Below are positions 17,338-25,036 of a stretch of 64,000 nucleotides of DNA, piece after piece. Every line of letters begins with the position of its first letter. Position 1 is the first letter of the stretch. The stretch is from Segatella copri (lineage in GTDB: Bacteria; Bacteroidota; Bacteroidia; Bacteroidales; Bacteroidaceae). Made by a program: the position numbers and the translations under genes. The stretch lies in contig NZ_VZCB01000101.1 of the NCBI RefSeq assembly GCF_009494395.1, positions 62,001 through 126,000 of the forward strand, in the 5' to 3' direction. Under the pieces are notes generated by a model. The model had not been told where the DNA came from, did no database searches, and saw only the letters and a list, made by a program, of their open reading frames with translations.

Positions 17338-17381
17338 GTACAAAAGTACCACAAATATTGCTGATTGTGGTACTTTTGTAC
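17338..17381. promoter_or_regulatory. Distal operator palindrome (abiE)
   Basis: A second 44-bp inverted repeat with almost the same arms (GTACAAAAGTACCACAA). Its centre is 103 bp from that of the proximal copy, about ten helical turns, which would put both on the same face of the DNA. This suits cooperative binding with DNA looping or bending by AbiEi. Confidence 0.7.
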
Positions 17382-17434
17382 GGGATGATAGAATGGACAA
17401 TGCATGGTTATTTGCCTATTTCTGATTTTTCCAT

Positions 17435-17494
17435 TTATTTTATCTTCAATGTCCGCAGATATTCTTTCTGCTCGGGCGTGATTCTGTAGCTCTC
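17435..17494. repeat. Right copy of 60-bp direct repeat (end of alkD-like gene)
   Basis: This is the functional 3' end of the alkylation repair gene. It matches 14901-14960 with one mismatch. The pair is what an insertion into the gene's 3' end that restores the reading frame would leave. Confidence 0.9.
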
Positions 17495-18115
17495 GATGGA
17501 CTTCTGGATGGTCTTGTTGTGCGTCCAGGGAGCAAGGCGGTTTTGCTCGATGTAGGGAATCGTTGCGTCCCATTGTTTGGCAAGAGCCGTGGCAAAGAAC
17601 CAGGCTATCATCATTTTTACGTAATACTCTTCGCTCCTTACTGATGCTGGAATTTCAAGATATTCTGCCTTGAAGTCTTTATCCAGGTAATGAGACATAA
17701 GTGTCTCTATTCCAAAACGACAAGTATAGACGTGTGACGATTTACTCCATGTCTTGATCTTCGCCAACAGTTCCTTCTTGTGTTTGGCAAATACCTTCGG
17801 AGACATGATGTCGCAAACTGCCCAGTTGTCCACGAATGGTAGGAAGGTGTCTGTAAGACGGATGCATTCTTCGTAGTCCTTTACCTCGGAAATGAGGAGG
17901 CTGTGAAGCATGTTCTCGTCGTAGTATTCGTGAGGAAGCTGATGAAGGAAATCCTTGCAATCTGCCTCCTTTGTAAATTCTTTTGCGAACTTGCGGAGCA
18001 CGGGCACACGAATGCCTATGAAATTCTCGACAGGCACTCCCGGTGTCAGTTTGGCTTGGAAAGCAGCATACTGCTTATCCTGCATGGCGAACAGTCTTTC
18101 TTGAAGTGAAGTCAT
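17435..18115 (-). CDS. DNA alkylation repair protein (AlkD-like, HEAT repeats)
   Basis: 226 residues. It has the helical-repeat pattern of AlkD glycosylases: TPGVPVENFIGIRVPVLRKFAKEF (about 24-47), FLPFVDNWAVCDIMSPKVF (about 91-109) with the Trp and Asp typical of the DNA-binding groove, and YVKMMIAWFFATALAKQW (about 155-172). Members excise N3- and N7-alkylated purines. The last 19 codons are duplicated 2.5 kb downstream at 14901-14960. The next gene upstream, AlkZ-related, ends two bases before this start, suggesting a repair-themed operon. Confidence 0.9.
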   Translation of the reverse strand: MTSLQERLFAMQDKQYAAFQAKLTPGVPVENFIGIRVPVLRKFAKEFTKEADCKDFLHQLPHEYYDENMLHSLLISEVKDYEECIRLTDTFLPFVDNWAVCDIMSPKVFAKHKKELLAKIKTWSKSSHVYTCRFGIETLMSHYLDKDFKAEYLEIPASVRSEEYYVKMMIAWFFATALAKQWDATIPYIEQNRLAPWTHNKTIQKSIESYRITPEQKEYLRTLKIK

Positions 18116-18117
18116 TT

Positions 18118-18792
18118 TTATCCTATTAATTTGATAATCTGTTTATCTGAAGCATCAGGCAGGATTTCTTTCAGATGCTCGAAAATTCTTTGATAAGATT
18201 CCTGGGGAGTGCGGTTGCATTGGCAAGCCTCCCTGTCATAGAAATCTTCGGGAGTATTGAGCAGCGACCATCCCCAGCCATATTCGTGATTGTGCTTGTC
18301 ACGAGGATAGATGAAATCCTCGGTCACGATGTAAGTCGCCATTTCCAGTCGGGTGAGATAACCGTCAAACTTGCTTCTCATTCCCTTACCCGTGAAACCG
18401 CAGGCTGCCCGAAGTTCTCTCGTGATGAGACTGCCGGTAGATTGAAGCGTACTGAGAATGGCTCCTTCTATTGATTCTTCATCCGGACGAGGGTATTTGC
18501 TTCTTCTGTAGTTACAGAAGTCCGGCCACCATTCCTGGCTGATGAATCCCGCTTTCTTGTTGAAGAACTTTCCGTACATACACGGCATTTCCTGCACGAT
18601 CTCGCCCTTCCATTTCCATAGCGGCCAGTCCCAACCGCCTTCAGGAAGTCTTACGTAACCACAGTCTTCTGCCACGATGTCTTCGGCAGAGAAGCCTTTA
18701 ATGCCACTATCAAGGAGAGGGAGGAAGCCGATCTGCTGAATCAGCTCCATCATGCCTGTTGCTGAATATATTTCCGGAAAATTCATATTCAT
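18118..18792 (-). CDS. AlkZ-related winged-helix protein
   Basis: 224 residues. GFSAEDIVAEDCGYVRLPEGGWDWPLWKWKG (in two parts, about 33-63), the segment ITRELRAACGFTGKGMRSKFDGYLTRLEMATYI (about 123-155) and YGWGWSLLNTPEDFY match the Bacteroidetes proteins named AlkZ-related, which share the winged-helix scaffold of the YcaQ/AlkZ crosslink glycosylases but are shorter. A catalytic QxQ or QxD motif is not obvious, so the enzymatic role is uncertain. It precedes the AlkD-like gene by two bases, and the start could be MNMNF or MNFPE. Confidence 0.7.
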   Translation of the reverse strand: MNMNFPEIYSATGMMELIQQIGFLPLLDSGIKGFSAEDIVAEDCGYVRLPEGGWDWPLWKWKGEIVQEMPCMYGKFFNKKAGFISQEWWPDFCNYRRSKYPRPDEESIEGAILSTLQSTGSLITRELRAACGFTGKGMRSKFDGYLTRLEMATYIVTEDFIYPRDKHNHEYGWGWSLLNTPEDFYDREACQCNRTPQESYQRIFEHLKEILPDASDKQIIKLIG

Positions 18793-18828
18793 TTATTTTT
18801 TATCCGTTGAACTTAAATAATCTTGATG

Positions 18829-19569
18829 TTACATCTGTCTTTTTATGTATCGTGCCAGTCCGTAAACATATCTTCGGCAACCTGGACGATAGTGGAGCAG
18901 GCGGTCGAACCATGCAAGATGTTTGTTGAATAGGCGAACTGTAACACCTACATAGACCATGGCGAAGAGCGTTCCGATGCCCACGATCTCCCATTTCCAT
19001 GAACCGAGAAGCAGAAAACAGAACAAGACGGCCAAGACCACGAGCGTGATGTCCACCCGAATCTTGGCTTTAGGGAAAGGCCAGCCGGTAACCTTGTGAA
19101 TGGCGATGGAAATGCCCTCGCCAGGCATGGTTACTGAGCCGCACTTCACCTCCATGGCAATTCCGAAACCGAGGATGGTGCAACCGGCAATCTGCACAAG
19201 GGCATTGACCAGGACATTTTCTGAAACCATCCACTGTGTAAGCACCATATTGAGGTCTATGAACATTCCGAAGATAAAGCCGATAGCGAGCTGGAAAAGT
19301 TGCACCCACTCGAAGTTTCTTCTCAGAATCAGAATCTGCAGCACCACGAAGATCGCATTCATCATGATGGTGTAGCCGCCGATAGTCCATCCTGGGATGT
19401 AATCAAGCATCTTACCTGCCGAAGCCATCACGTAAGGGATGGTGGAAATAACGCTTGAACCTAACTGACTTCGCACACATGCTGCGACTCCGAAAGTCAT
19501 TACATAGAGCGAAACGAGCAGCAGAATATGCTGCCATACAAAAGATATAACTTCTTCTTTCTTAATCAT
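18829..19569 (-). CDS. YczE/YitT-like integral membrane protein (DUF6198 type)
   Basis: 246 residues with about five to six hydrophobic helices: HILLLVSLYVMTFGVAACV, GGYTIMMNAIFVVLQILIL, LFQLAIGFIFGMFIDL, VNALVQIAGCTILGFGIAM and ITLVVLAVLFCFLLLG. The motif GSVTMPGEGISIAIHKVTGW in the middle is characteristic of the YczE/YitT-like group. Transport function is unproven in this family. It sits in a minus-strand run with one base between its start and the stop of the small gene upstream. Confidence 0.8.
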   Translation of the reverse strand: MIKKEEVISFVWQHILLLVSLYVMTFGVAACVRSQLGSSVISTIPYVMASAGKMLDYIPGWTIGGYTIMMNAIFVVLQILILRRNFEWVQLFQLAIGFIFGMFIDLNMVLTQWMVSENVLVNALVQIAGCTILGFGIAMEVKCGSVTMPGEGISIAIHKVTGWPFPKAKIRVDITLVVLAVLFCFLLLGSWKWEIVGIGTLFAMVYVGVTVRLFNKHLAWFDRLLHYRPGCRRYVYGLARYIKRQM

Positions 19570-19812
19570 TTATATTATTTTCTTAATCAATTCGTTCAGT
19601 TTATCCTCTCTGATAATCTTCGGCTGAGCCTTGCCAGCGAGAATGAGAATCTTCTTGCCGTTACGATAAATATGAAGCTGTCGTGAGCGAACCACGGCTG
19701 TCAACTCCTCATCGTTCTGCATGGCTTGCCAGATAGGATAATATACTCCCTCAGGTTCAAACAACTTCTTTTGAAGATGCGAGCAGAGGTTTGTTGTATC
19801 AATAGTCATCAT
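19570..19812 (-). CDS. Small conserved hypothetical protein (80 residues)
   Basis: The start is placed at the ATG pair 19807-19812 (MMTIDTTNLCSHLQKKLF), because a longer frame to 19854 would overlap the upstream phosphatase gene by 31 bases. The product is soluble and basic, with the recognisable block YYPIWQAMQNDEELTAVVRS and then QLHIYRNGKKILILAGKA. Similar small proteins seem to be common in Bacteroidales, but no function or fold is known to me. It lies in the tight cluster between the HAD phosphatase and the membrane protein. Confidence 0.6.
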   Translation of the reverse strand: MMTIDTTNLCSHLQKKLFEPEGVYYPIWQAMQNDEELTAVVRSRQLHIYRNGKKILILAGKAQPKIIREDKLNELIKKII

Positions 19813-19823
19813 ACCTATTCTTT

Positions 19824-20462
19824 TTACACTATATTTTTGATAATTTCTTGCCATTCCAGATGCTCTTCCAGATGATTGGACTTTACTAGTACACTCTGGA
19901 AACCAAAACGCTTGCCTGCTTCGGCATTCTCGGCACGGTCATCGAAATAGAGGGTGGTGGCTGGATTCAATCCTGTCTGCTGCGTCATCTCTTCATAGAT
20001 TTCGACGGATGGCTTCTCTTTCCGCATGGCGTATGAGAGGAAGACTTCATCAAACAGCTCGTCTGTGGAATATCCCAGCTGATTCATCTGACTAACTGAT
20101 TTCTGCCAAAGCGTGTCGTTGATGTTGCTGAGCAGATAGACCTTGTACAGCTTCCGAAGCTTGACCAATGCCTCCAGTCTTTCCACGGGCAGATTGCCAC
20201 ACAGATCTTCCAGGACTTTCTCTATATCCTCAGTTGAGGTTCCTTTGCGACAAAGGTTCAGCATCTCTTGCAAAGTCTCAGCTTCCGCTACCATACCATT
20301 AATATATTGGTGCATCAGTCTCTTGATCTTGCGGACATGGATTAGCCGCTTGAACGCCGTAACGCCCAGGCTCTCCATGGCTTTTACAACAGAGGCATCA
20401 TCAATGTTCACGATGACACCTCCATAATCAAAGACGAGTGTTTCTATCTGTTTCATGCTCAT
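19824..20462 (-). CDS. HAD-family hydrolase (YihX-like)
   Basis: 212 residues. Motif I is VFDYGGVIVNID, with the Gly in place of the second Asp that marks the YihX/epoxide hydrolase N-terminal-like branch. Motif II is YLLSNINDT (about 104), the Lys of motif III is in MRKEKPSVEIYE (about 146) and motif IV is LYFDDRAENAEAG (about 172). It should be a cytoplasmic phosphatase for a small phosphorylated metabolite, such as a sugar phosphate. It is 10 bases from the esterase gene upstream. Confidence 0.9.
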   Translation of the reverse strand: MSMKQIETLVFDYGGVIVNIDDASVVKAMESLGVTAFKRLIHVRKIKRLMHQYINGMVAEAETLQEMLNLCRKGTSTEDIEKVLEDLCGNLPVERLEALVKLRKLYKVYLLSNINDTLWQKSVSQMNQLGYSTDELFDEVFLSYAMRKEKPSVEIYEEMTQQTGLNPATTLYFDDRAENAEAGKRFGFQSVLVKSNHLEEHLEWQEIIKNIV

Positions 20463-20472
20463 TTTCCTATTG

Positions 20473-21276
20473 TTAGAATTTATCTATTTCCGTGAAACGA
20501 TTAAAAGTTCTGCCGTCCCTTGTTACTTTCCCGAAGAACATATCTTCCGGTCTTACCCAATAGGCTTGGTCTCCATAAAGAGCCTGATAAACCACGATGC
20601 GCTCCTGAGTCTCGGAGTCGAAGGCAGAATGGATGAATTTGTATTTGCCGCCTTTAAAGTGCTGAAAATATCTTTCTTCCTTTGCCGAAAACTCCATCAA
20701 CATTTTCTGGGCAAGGGGAGCGTACCAGGTCTTCACCTCCTGCTCAGTAGGCGTATGACCGCCTGGGAAACGGAAGGCTTGATTGTAGTGCTCCAGGAAG
20801 AGAGGGGAGAAGTGAGCCAGGGTGTCCTTCTCACCAAAAAGTCCCCACACACGATCCTTGTAATAGGGGTTGCAATGGTCAAACTGCACGGCTTCCAGTT
20901 CCGCAAACTCCTCAATCAGCGCCTCGTCAATCACCAGCCGCTGATTACCGTCCCTTCTCGGCGCTTTGTATTCATGCTCGCCGATGCGCTCCTTCAGAAA
21001 CTCCGTCATCATGAAATACGGATTGCCCAGCAGGGCAGGAATGCCCACCACCGGAGCCAGCATCTGAGCGAGGAAAGAGCCGCAGCTGTTGCCCAGAAGC
21101 AAGTCGGTCTGTTCCCGGTCGATGATGGAGCGAATCTCCTTCAGTGCCTCCTTGGGGTGCAAAGGGAGGTCGGGAGTCAGCACCACCGCCGTCCCCTCAA
21201 ACGCCTCTTTCAAGGCTTTCGCCATCGGACAGCTGCCCGTGGCGAAGAATCCGTGTAGGAAAAGTATTTTCTTCAT
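20473..21276 (-). CDS. YqiA-like alpha/beta hydrolase fused to DUF1653
   Basis: 267 residues. Residues 1-190 are a YqiA/YcfP-type esterase: KILFLHGFFATGS, the nucleophile elbow GNSCGSF (Ser about 65), a GEKDTL acid turn and GGHTP with the catalytic His. Residues about 200-267 are a DUF1653 domain (YFQHFKGGKYKFIHSAFDSE, then VVYQALYGD and DMFFGKVTRDGRTFNRF), normally a free-standing small protein of about 70 residues. The fusion suggests that the two act in the same, still unknown, process. It is the first gene of the minus-strand cluster running down to the AlkD-like gene. Confidence 0.9.
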   Translation of the reverse strand: MKKILFLHGFFATGSCPMAKALKEAFEGTAVVLTPDLPLHPKEALKEIRSIIDREQTDLLLGNSCGSFLAQMLAPVVGIPALLGNPYFMMTEFLKERIGEHEYKAPRRDGNQRLVIDEALIEEFAELEAVQFDHCNPYYKDRVWGLFGEKDTLAHFSPLFLEHYNQAFRFPGGHTPTEQEVKTWYAPLAQKMLMEFSAKEERYFQHFKGGKYKFIHSAFDSETQERIVVYQALYGDQAYWVRPEDMFFGKVTRDGRTFNRFTEIDKF

Positions 21277-21340
21277 TCTTATAAATTATTGTCTGTACCT
21301 TTATGTAGCAAATTGGATGGATGCAGGATTAGTTTTTGTT

Positions 21341-22789
21341 TCATTCCTTTTTCCTTACTTCCCAATGACCGCTATAGCCGCTACCTACATATACAATATG
21401 AGGCATTTTTGCGATACGACGCTTAATAGTTTTAGATGTTACGCCTATTTGTAAAGCCAATTCTTCTGTTGTTATTTTAGGATAAACAGCTACTTGATAC
21501 TCTATCCATTTATCTATATTATCGCCTTGAGGGACACCTTGAGGGACATCTTGAGGGACATCTTGAGTATCACCTTGAGTATCACCTTCGTTTTCCACTA
21601 AGTTTACCTCAATATCAGGATGAGATTCCTGCCAGGCTAAGATCATATTCGGGAATGTGACAGTAAACTGAGCACGGTCGGAGAAGAAGGTTGGGAGCAT
21701 CTTTTCTTCAAAGTAAGGAAGAGCCTTAATCGGTTTGATGATTTTGCCCATGCCCGAACCTTTACGCTCCATATAACCCAACTGAGCAAAGATATCTGCG
21801 ATAACAGGATTGCGTCTGACAGAAGGAATGTCTTCTAAGTTCATTGTTTGAATAAGTCTTCCTTCTGGCATGGAACCTGGAGAATATATCACCATACGGT
21901 CATCGTACATATCTACATGAACCTCGCTACCCTGGATAAGATAGTCGCGATGAGCCAATGCATTCACTACAACTTCCATCACACAACGTTCCATATATTG
22001 AGGGATTTCGATGCGCTGCATCGGTTCTTTATACCAAAGGGTACGATTGTTGCGACGGATGAAGGACATGGTGTCTTCAAGAAGAGTTACAAGTCCGCCT
22101 GTAATCTCTGCGCTGTCGAGAGCATCGATGCTTCCTCCTGCTTTTGTCTTGCCGTTCCATCTTGTGCAGAACACACGGCTTTGGCGCAATGGACATTCGT
22201 CTGCCATCAACAGACCGGCATAGGTAAGTATTCCCTTATTGTCAACCAAGCCAAACGAACGGTAATGTTTTTTGTCGAAACTAAGCCCATTCCAGGCATA
22301 GTAGCGGCTGCGAAGTTTGGAAAATGCATAATCTTCAAACATTTCATCGCTTGGGCGTGCATCGAATGAAGAGTTGCGACCTCTTAGTACCAGACGCTTA
22401 TGTTCGGTACTATCAGCCACAACCGATTCGTTGCCAATGCGCACAAAGGTTTCAAGAACGCTGTCGCCAATATAATAATAATGTGTATCTTCACCGCCAT
22501 GCACATGAAGAATGAGCAGTTCCTTGTCTTCTACACGCTCTATCTTCAAGTCGATTTGCGGCATAGGATCAATGCGCTCCTTAATTTTCTGGCTGATAAA
22601 TTCGGCATCAGTCTTGGCATCGGTCAACCCTATGATAGTATCGTCATCGGCAATACCAAACAATAGGCAACCGCCACCGCCATTGGCAAAGGCGCTGACG
22701 CTCTTCAGCCAACTTTTCACTTTACGGCGTTCCACTTCCTGCTTCTTATCGTATTCGGTAGTCTCACCTATATATTTCGCCATGTCCAT
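21341..22789 (-). CDS. AlbA_2 / ATP-binding (RecG-like regulator) protein
   Basis: 482 residues. The N-terminus is the AlbA_2/DivergentAAA_4 domain (ESVSAFANGGGGCLLFGI-type core, here SVSAFANGGGGCLLFGIADD, about 31-50). It is followed by an HATPase_c_4 region with MEVVVNALAHRDYLIQG (about 270-286) and GRLIQTMNLEDIPSVRRNP, and YMERKGSGMGKIIK. A short in-frame minisatellite encodes repeated GDTQ/DVPQ units at about residues 407-425, then an HTH (ITTEELALQIGVTSKTIKRR) closes the protein. These are putative transcriptional regulators, often called ATP-dependent DNA helicase RecG-related although they lack the helicase. The target is unknown. Confidence 0.85.
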   Translation of the reverse strand: MDMAKYIGETTEYDKKQEVERRKVKSWLKSVSAFANGGGGCLLFGIADDDTIIGLTDAKTDAEFISQKIKERIDPMPQIDLKIERVEDKELLILHVHGGEDTHYYYIGDSVLETFVRIGNESVVADSTEHKRLVLRGRNSSFDARPSDEMFEDYAFSKLRSRYYAWNGLSFDKKHYRSFGLVDNKGILTYAGLLMADECPLRQSRVFCTRWNGKTKAGGSIDALDSAEITGGLVTLLEDTMSFIRRNNRTLWYKEPMQRIEIPQYMERCVMEVVVNALAHRDYLIQGSEVHVDMYDDRMVIYSPGSMPEGRLIQTMNLEDIPSVRRNPVIADIFAQLGYMERKGSGMGKIIKPIKALPYFEEKMLPTFFSDRAQFTVTFPNMILAWQESHPDIEVNLVENEGDTQGDTQDVPQDVPQGVPQGDNIDKWIEYQVAVYPKITTEELALQIGVTSKTIKRRIAKMPHIVYVGSGYSGHWEVRKKE

Positions 22790-22858
22790 ATTTACTTAAT
22801 TTTATGATTATTCATTATGCGCCTATAATCTAGGAGGATAAGCTATGCTCAATCCCAT

Positions 22859-23000
22859 ATCAGCGCAATATATCTGCAAAAATACAAAAAATATTCAGAA
22901 AAGTGATTATATGGATGGATTTTGTTCGCTGCACAAACTTGATTTAACCTTATTTTATAAGATAGAGGGATATTTTGATAATCTGAAATCCTTAATGACC
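22859..23000. repeat. Dispersed repeat, copy B
   Basis: The partner of 11664-11807, here with the smalltalk/HU module still next to it. TTAATGACC units continue to about 23030. The interval 22790-23090 contains only this repeat and the hairpin that follows. Confidence 0.8.
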
Positions 23001-23039
23001 TTAATGACCGTGACCGTTAATGACCGGAAAACGAAAAAT

Positions 23040-23072
23040 GACCGCCTCCTCATGGGGTAGAGGAGAACGGCC
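23040..23072 (-). terminator. Hairpin terminator after smalltalk
   Basis: On the minus strand an imperfect GC-rich stem (GGCCGTTCTCCTC against GAGGAGGCGGTC) is followed by ATTTTTCGTTTT. It lies about 20 bases past the smalltalk stop codon. Confidence 0.6.
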
Positions 23073-23090
23073 ATTCTTCATTTTCAACTT

Positions 23091-23186
23091 CTAGCCTACA
23101 CAGCTAGTCACTCCGAGCGTGGTTGCGATTGCCGTCAAGATGCTGATGGCTATCTGCAACACCATCTTCCATGTGTCTCTTTTCAT
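23091..23186 (-). CDS. Smalltalk micro-protein (31 residues)
   Basis: The frame reads MKRDTWKMVLQIAISILTA then IATTLGVTSCVG and ends TAG. It has a short basic N-terminus, a single membrane-spanning helix and a terminal Cys. It matches from memory the tiny Bacteroidetes 'smalltalk' family, named for its size and recurrently found next to an HU-like gene and a lysis-type amidase. Function is unknown; a single-helix membrane peptide could be a holin-like or signalling peptide, but that is conjecture. It is downstream of the HU-like gene and is followed by a terminator. Confidence 0.8.
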   Translation of the reverse strand: MKRDTWKMVLQIAISILTAIATTLGVTSCVG

Positions 23187-23275
23187 AGTCTTTCTAATTT
23201 AAAGGTTAAACAATTTCCTGCCTAATATAAAAAATTAATACTTTATTTTCCTTCCGAACCCGCTCGACTCTCAGT

Positions 23276-23967
23276 CTAGAGACCTACGTCTCCGCCCTGG
23301 TCGGTGCCGGAGCCTTCGCTACCCGTTCCGCCGGAACTCTCGCTGCCCTGACCTCCGGTATTCTCGCTGCCTCCGGTGGTAGTAGAACCGCCGCCGCTGG
23401 TTCCGTCACCGCCTCCCTCCGGAGTGGTTGGGGCGTTGAGGTCTACGCTGGTCTTGCCCTCTTGATCGCCTTGAGAACGGCTGCCTGAGCGCTTCGACTT
23501 GCCACGAGGTTGAACTCGGCTTCGTCACGCAGGGTCTTGAACTGCTGACCAGGCTCCCACTGCACCTTCACGTCGGTGATGTTCTGCGCGGTGAACTTGT
23601 CGGCATCCTCGGCACCCTTCGAGGTGAGCAGGACGGAGAAGTCACCCAGGTCGCCCAGACGGACCTTCTTGCCCTCGAGCAGCATCTCTCTCATGCAGTC
23701 CACTGCCATGTAGAGGATGGCGCTGATGTCGGCTCTGGAGTACACGCTGCCGTGGGAGGTGATGTGCTTGGCAAACTTCTCGATGGTCATGATGTCGGTG
23801 TACTGTGACACGGCGAAGGCGTTCTGCTTCTCGGTCTTCACGAGGTCGAGGTCTTCCTTCTCAGGCTCCTTGCCCTCCTTCTTTGCCTGGTTGATGCGTG
23901 ACTTTGCCTGGTTGATAGCCAGAAGATTTGCGTTCACGCTACGCATTACGATGCTGTAATTAATCAT
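23276..23967 (-). pseudogene. HU-family DNA-binding protein, frameshifted before its Gly/Ser-rich tail
   Basis: From the ATG at 23967 (MINYSIVMRSVNANLLAINQ) the intact frame runs 174 residues to 23443. It shows a conserved helical N-terminus, then the HU-like core FAKHITSHGSVYSRADISAI and EGKKVRLGDLGDFSVLL and VQWEPGQQFKTLRD. At about 23460 one G seems to be missing: read one base out of phase, the sequence continues EGKTSVDLNAPTTPEGG and then a Gly/Ser/Thr-rich tail to a TAG at 23276. This tail is usual in the family, so the stop at 23443 is probably a mutation or a sequencing error. It would bind DNA; the role is unknown. Confidence 0.75.
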
Positions 23968-24134
23968 AGTCGTTTGTGTTAAAAGGTTCATTTTTGCAAC
24001 TCCCTGGAAGCCCCGTTTCTTGTCCTTTTCGGGGTCGTCATTGATGACCGGCGCCTGTCATCATTTATCCCCAGCCTCGGTCGTAAGAGATGCCCGTTTT
24101 CAGACACCTAAGGCGTTTCCTTCGATTGCTGGTG

Positions 24135-24142
24135 CAAAGGTA
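24135..24142 (-). promoter_or_regulatory. Promoter -7 box of the HU-like gene with a long leader
   Basis: TACCTTTG on the minus strand. It implies an approximately 160-nt untranslated leader before 23967 that contains a CCCCG/CGGGG hairpin (about 24013-24036 region) and GCGCCGGTCATC. The leader length is unusual and may be regulatory. Confidence 0.5.
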
Positions 24143-24310
24143 CAACATTTTTGCCCCGATTGCAAGCTTTTACCCTCACTTTCTTTGCAGGAAATAATAT
24201 AAGTGGCTGTAACACAAAGAGTTCTATTGAGATTTTATGCAAAGTTTCTTGCAGCAATGTTGTGAAGAGGCTGAATGACAGATGAAAATACCAGCAGAGC
24301 AACAAAAAGT

Positions 24311-24469
24311 GTCATTAAGGGTCAGTGTCATTAAGGGTCATTAAGAAAATCCGCTTCGGTCATTAAGAGCTATAGTAAATATAAATATATATTTATATTA
24401 TTACTATAGATGACATTTTCTCTCCCGAAAACCTTAATGACCCTTAATGACATGACCCTTAATGACCCC
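24311..24469. repeat. Large palindromic array of GGTCATTAAGG units with an A/T-rich core
   Basis: The left side has GTCATTAAGG repeated (24311-24345, 24359-24366). The right side has the complementary CCTTAATGACC units (24432-24469). Between them CTATAGTAAATATA and TATATTACTATAG-type sequences form an A/T-only imperfect palindrome of about 40 bp (24370-24409). The whole is a nested inverted repeat about 160 bp long. The next 350 bases (24470-24820) show no convincing gene. Confidence 0.75.
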
Positions 24470-24826
24470 AAAAAGGTAAAGGATTAAGAGGTATTTTCTT
24501 ACTGATAACCATCTAGTAAACCATTGATTATAAACGTATTAGATGGTTTTTCTTATATATTCTTGTCTTGTTTATCCTGCATTTTTTTCTCTCAGGATAT
24601 TCTGAAATTCGTCCACGTTCCCCATCTCTTCCTGTATATTCTTTTTACTTTTCCTACAGAAATGAGGGTAGAAAATGTGCATTTCTGCCCCATAACTGCA
24701 TTTTTACCCTTCTTATTTTTGCCTTCAGAAGGAGTAAAAACTGCCCTCGAAGCCACTTTTTCTGCTCTCCTCATCACTTTCCCGTTAAATAACGTGATAA
24801 AATTAGGTGGTTTCGAAAAGTTTTAT

Positions 24827-24834
24827 TAACTTTG
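24827..24834 (+). promoter_or_regulatory. Probable promoter of the lipoprotein-hsd operon
   Basis: TAACTTTG on the plus strand, the only strong TAnnTTTG box before the operon. Transcription from here would traverse the short frame at 24898, the G9 tract at 24940-24948 and the hairpin at 24999-25036. Confidence 0.5.
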
Positions 24835-24939
24835 CCTTCAATATCGAGCAAATGACATTGCTCCGTATGAATTAAAGACTTTAAAAGTAAGATAAGTATG
24901 GGTATAAAATTACATAACAGCTTGACTGTCAGCCTTTTA

Positions 24940-24948
24940 GGGGGGGGG
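24940..24948 (+). repeat. Nine-G homopolymer, possible phase-variation tract
   Basis: Nine consecutive G lie inside a short frame starting with the ATG at 24898. With nine G the frame stops at 24949 (17 codons). With eight G it would continue, without a stop, into the lipoprotein frame and end at 25432. Confidence 0.6.
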
Positions 24949-24998
24949 TAATTCTGAAGAATCAGAATTAGCTTCAAGCCATGCTGCACTTATCAGAG

Positions 24999-25036
24999 GG
25001 CGACTATTATCGTATTTTTATGCGATGGTAGTCGCC
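24999..25036 (+). terminator. Attenuator-like hairpin over the lipoprotein start
   Basis: GGCGACTATTATCG (24999-25012) pairs with CGATGGTAGTCGCC (25023-25036) in a 14-bp stem with two G-T wobbles, followed by TTTTTCGTGTTTT. The ATG at 25025 lies in the right arm, so the structure could terminate transcription or hide that start codon. Confidence 0.6.

Noticed and set aside
24524..24829. Plus-strand frame of 101 codons
   Set aside because: Composition is Phe/Leu-rich as expected from an A/T-rich non-coding stretch, with no plausible start region and no recognisable family.
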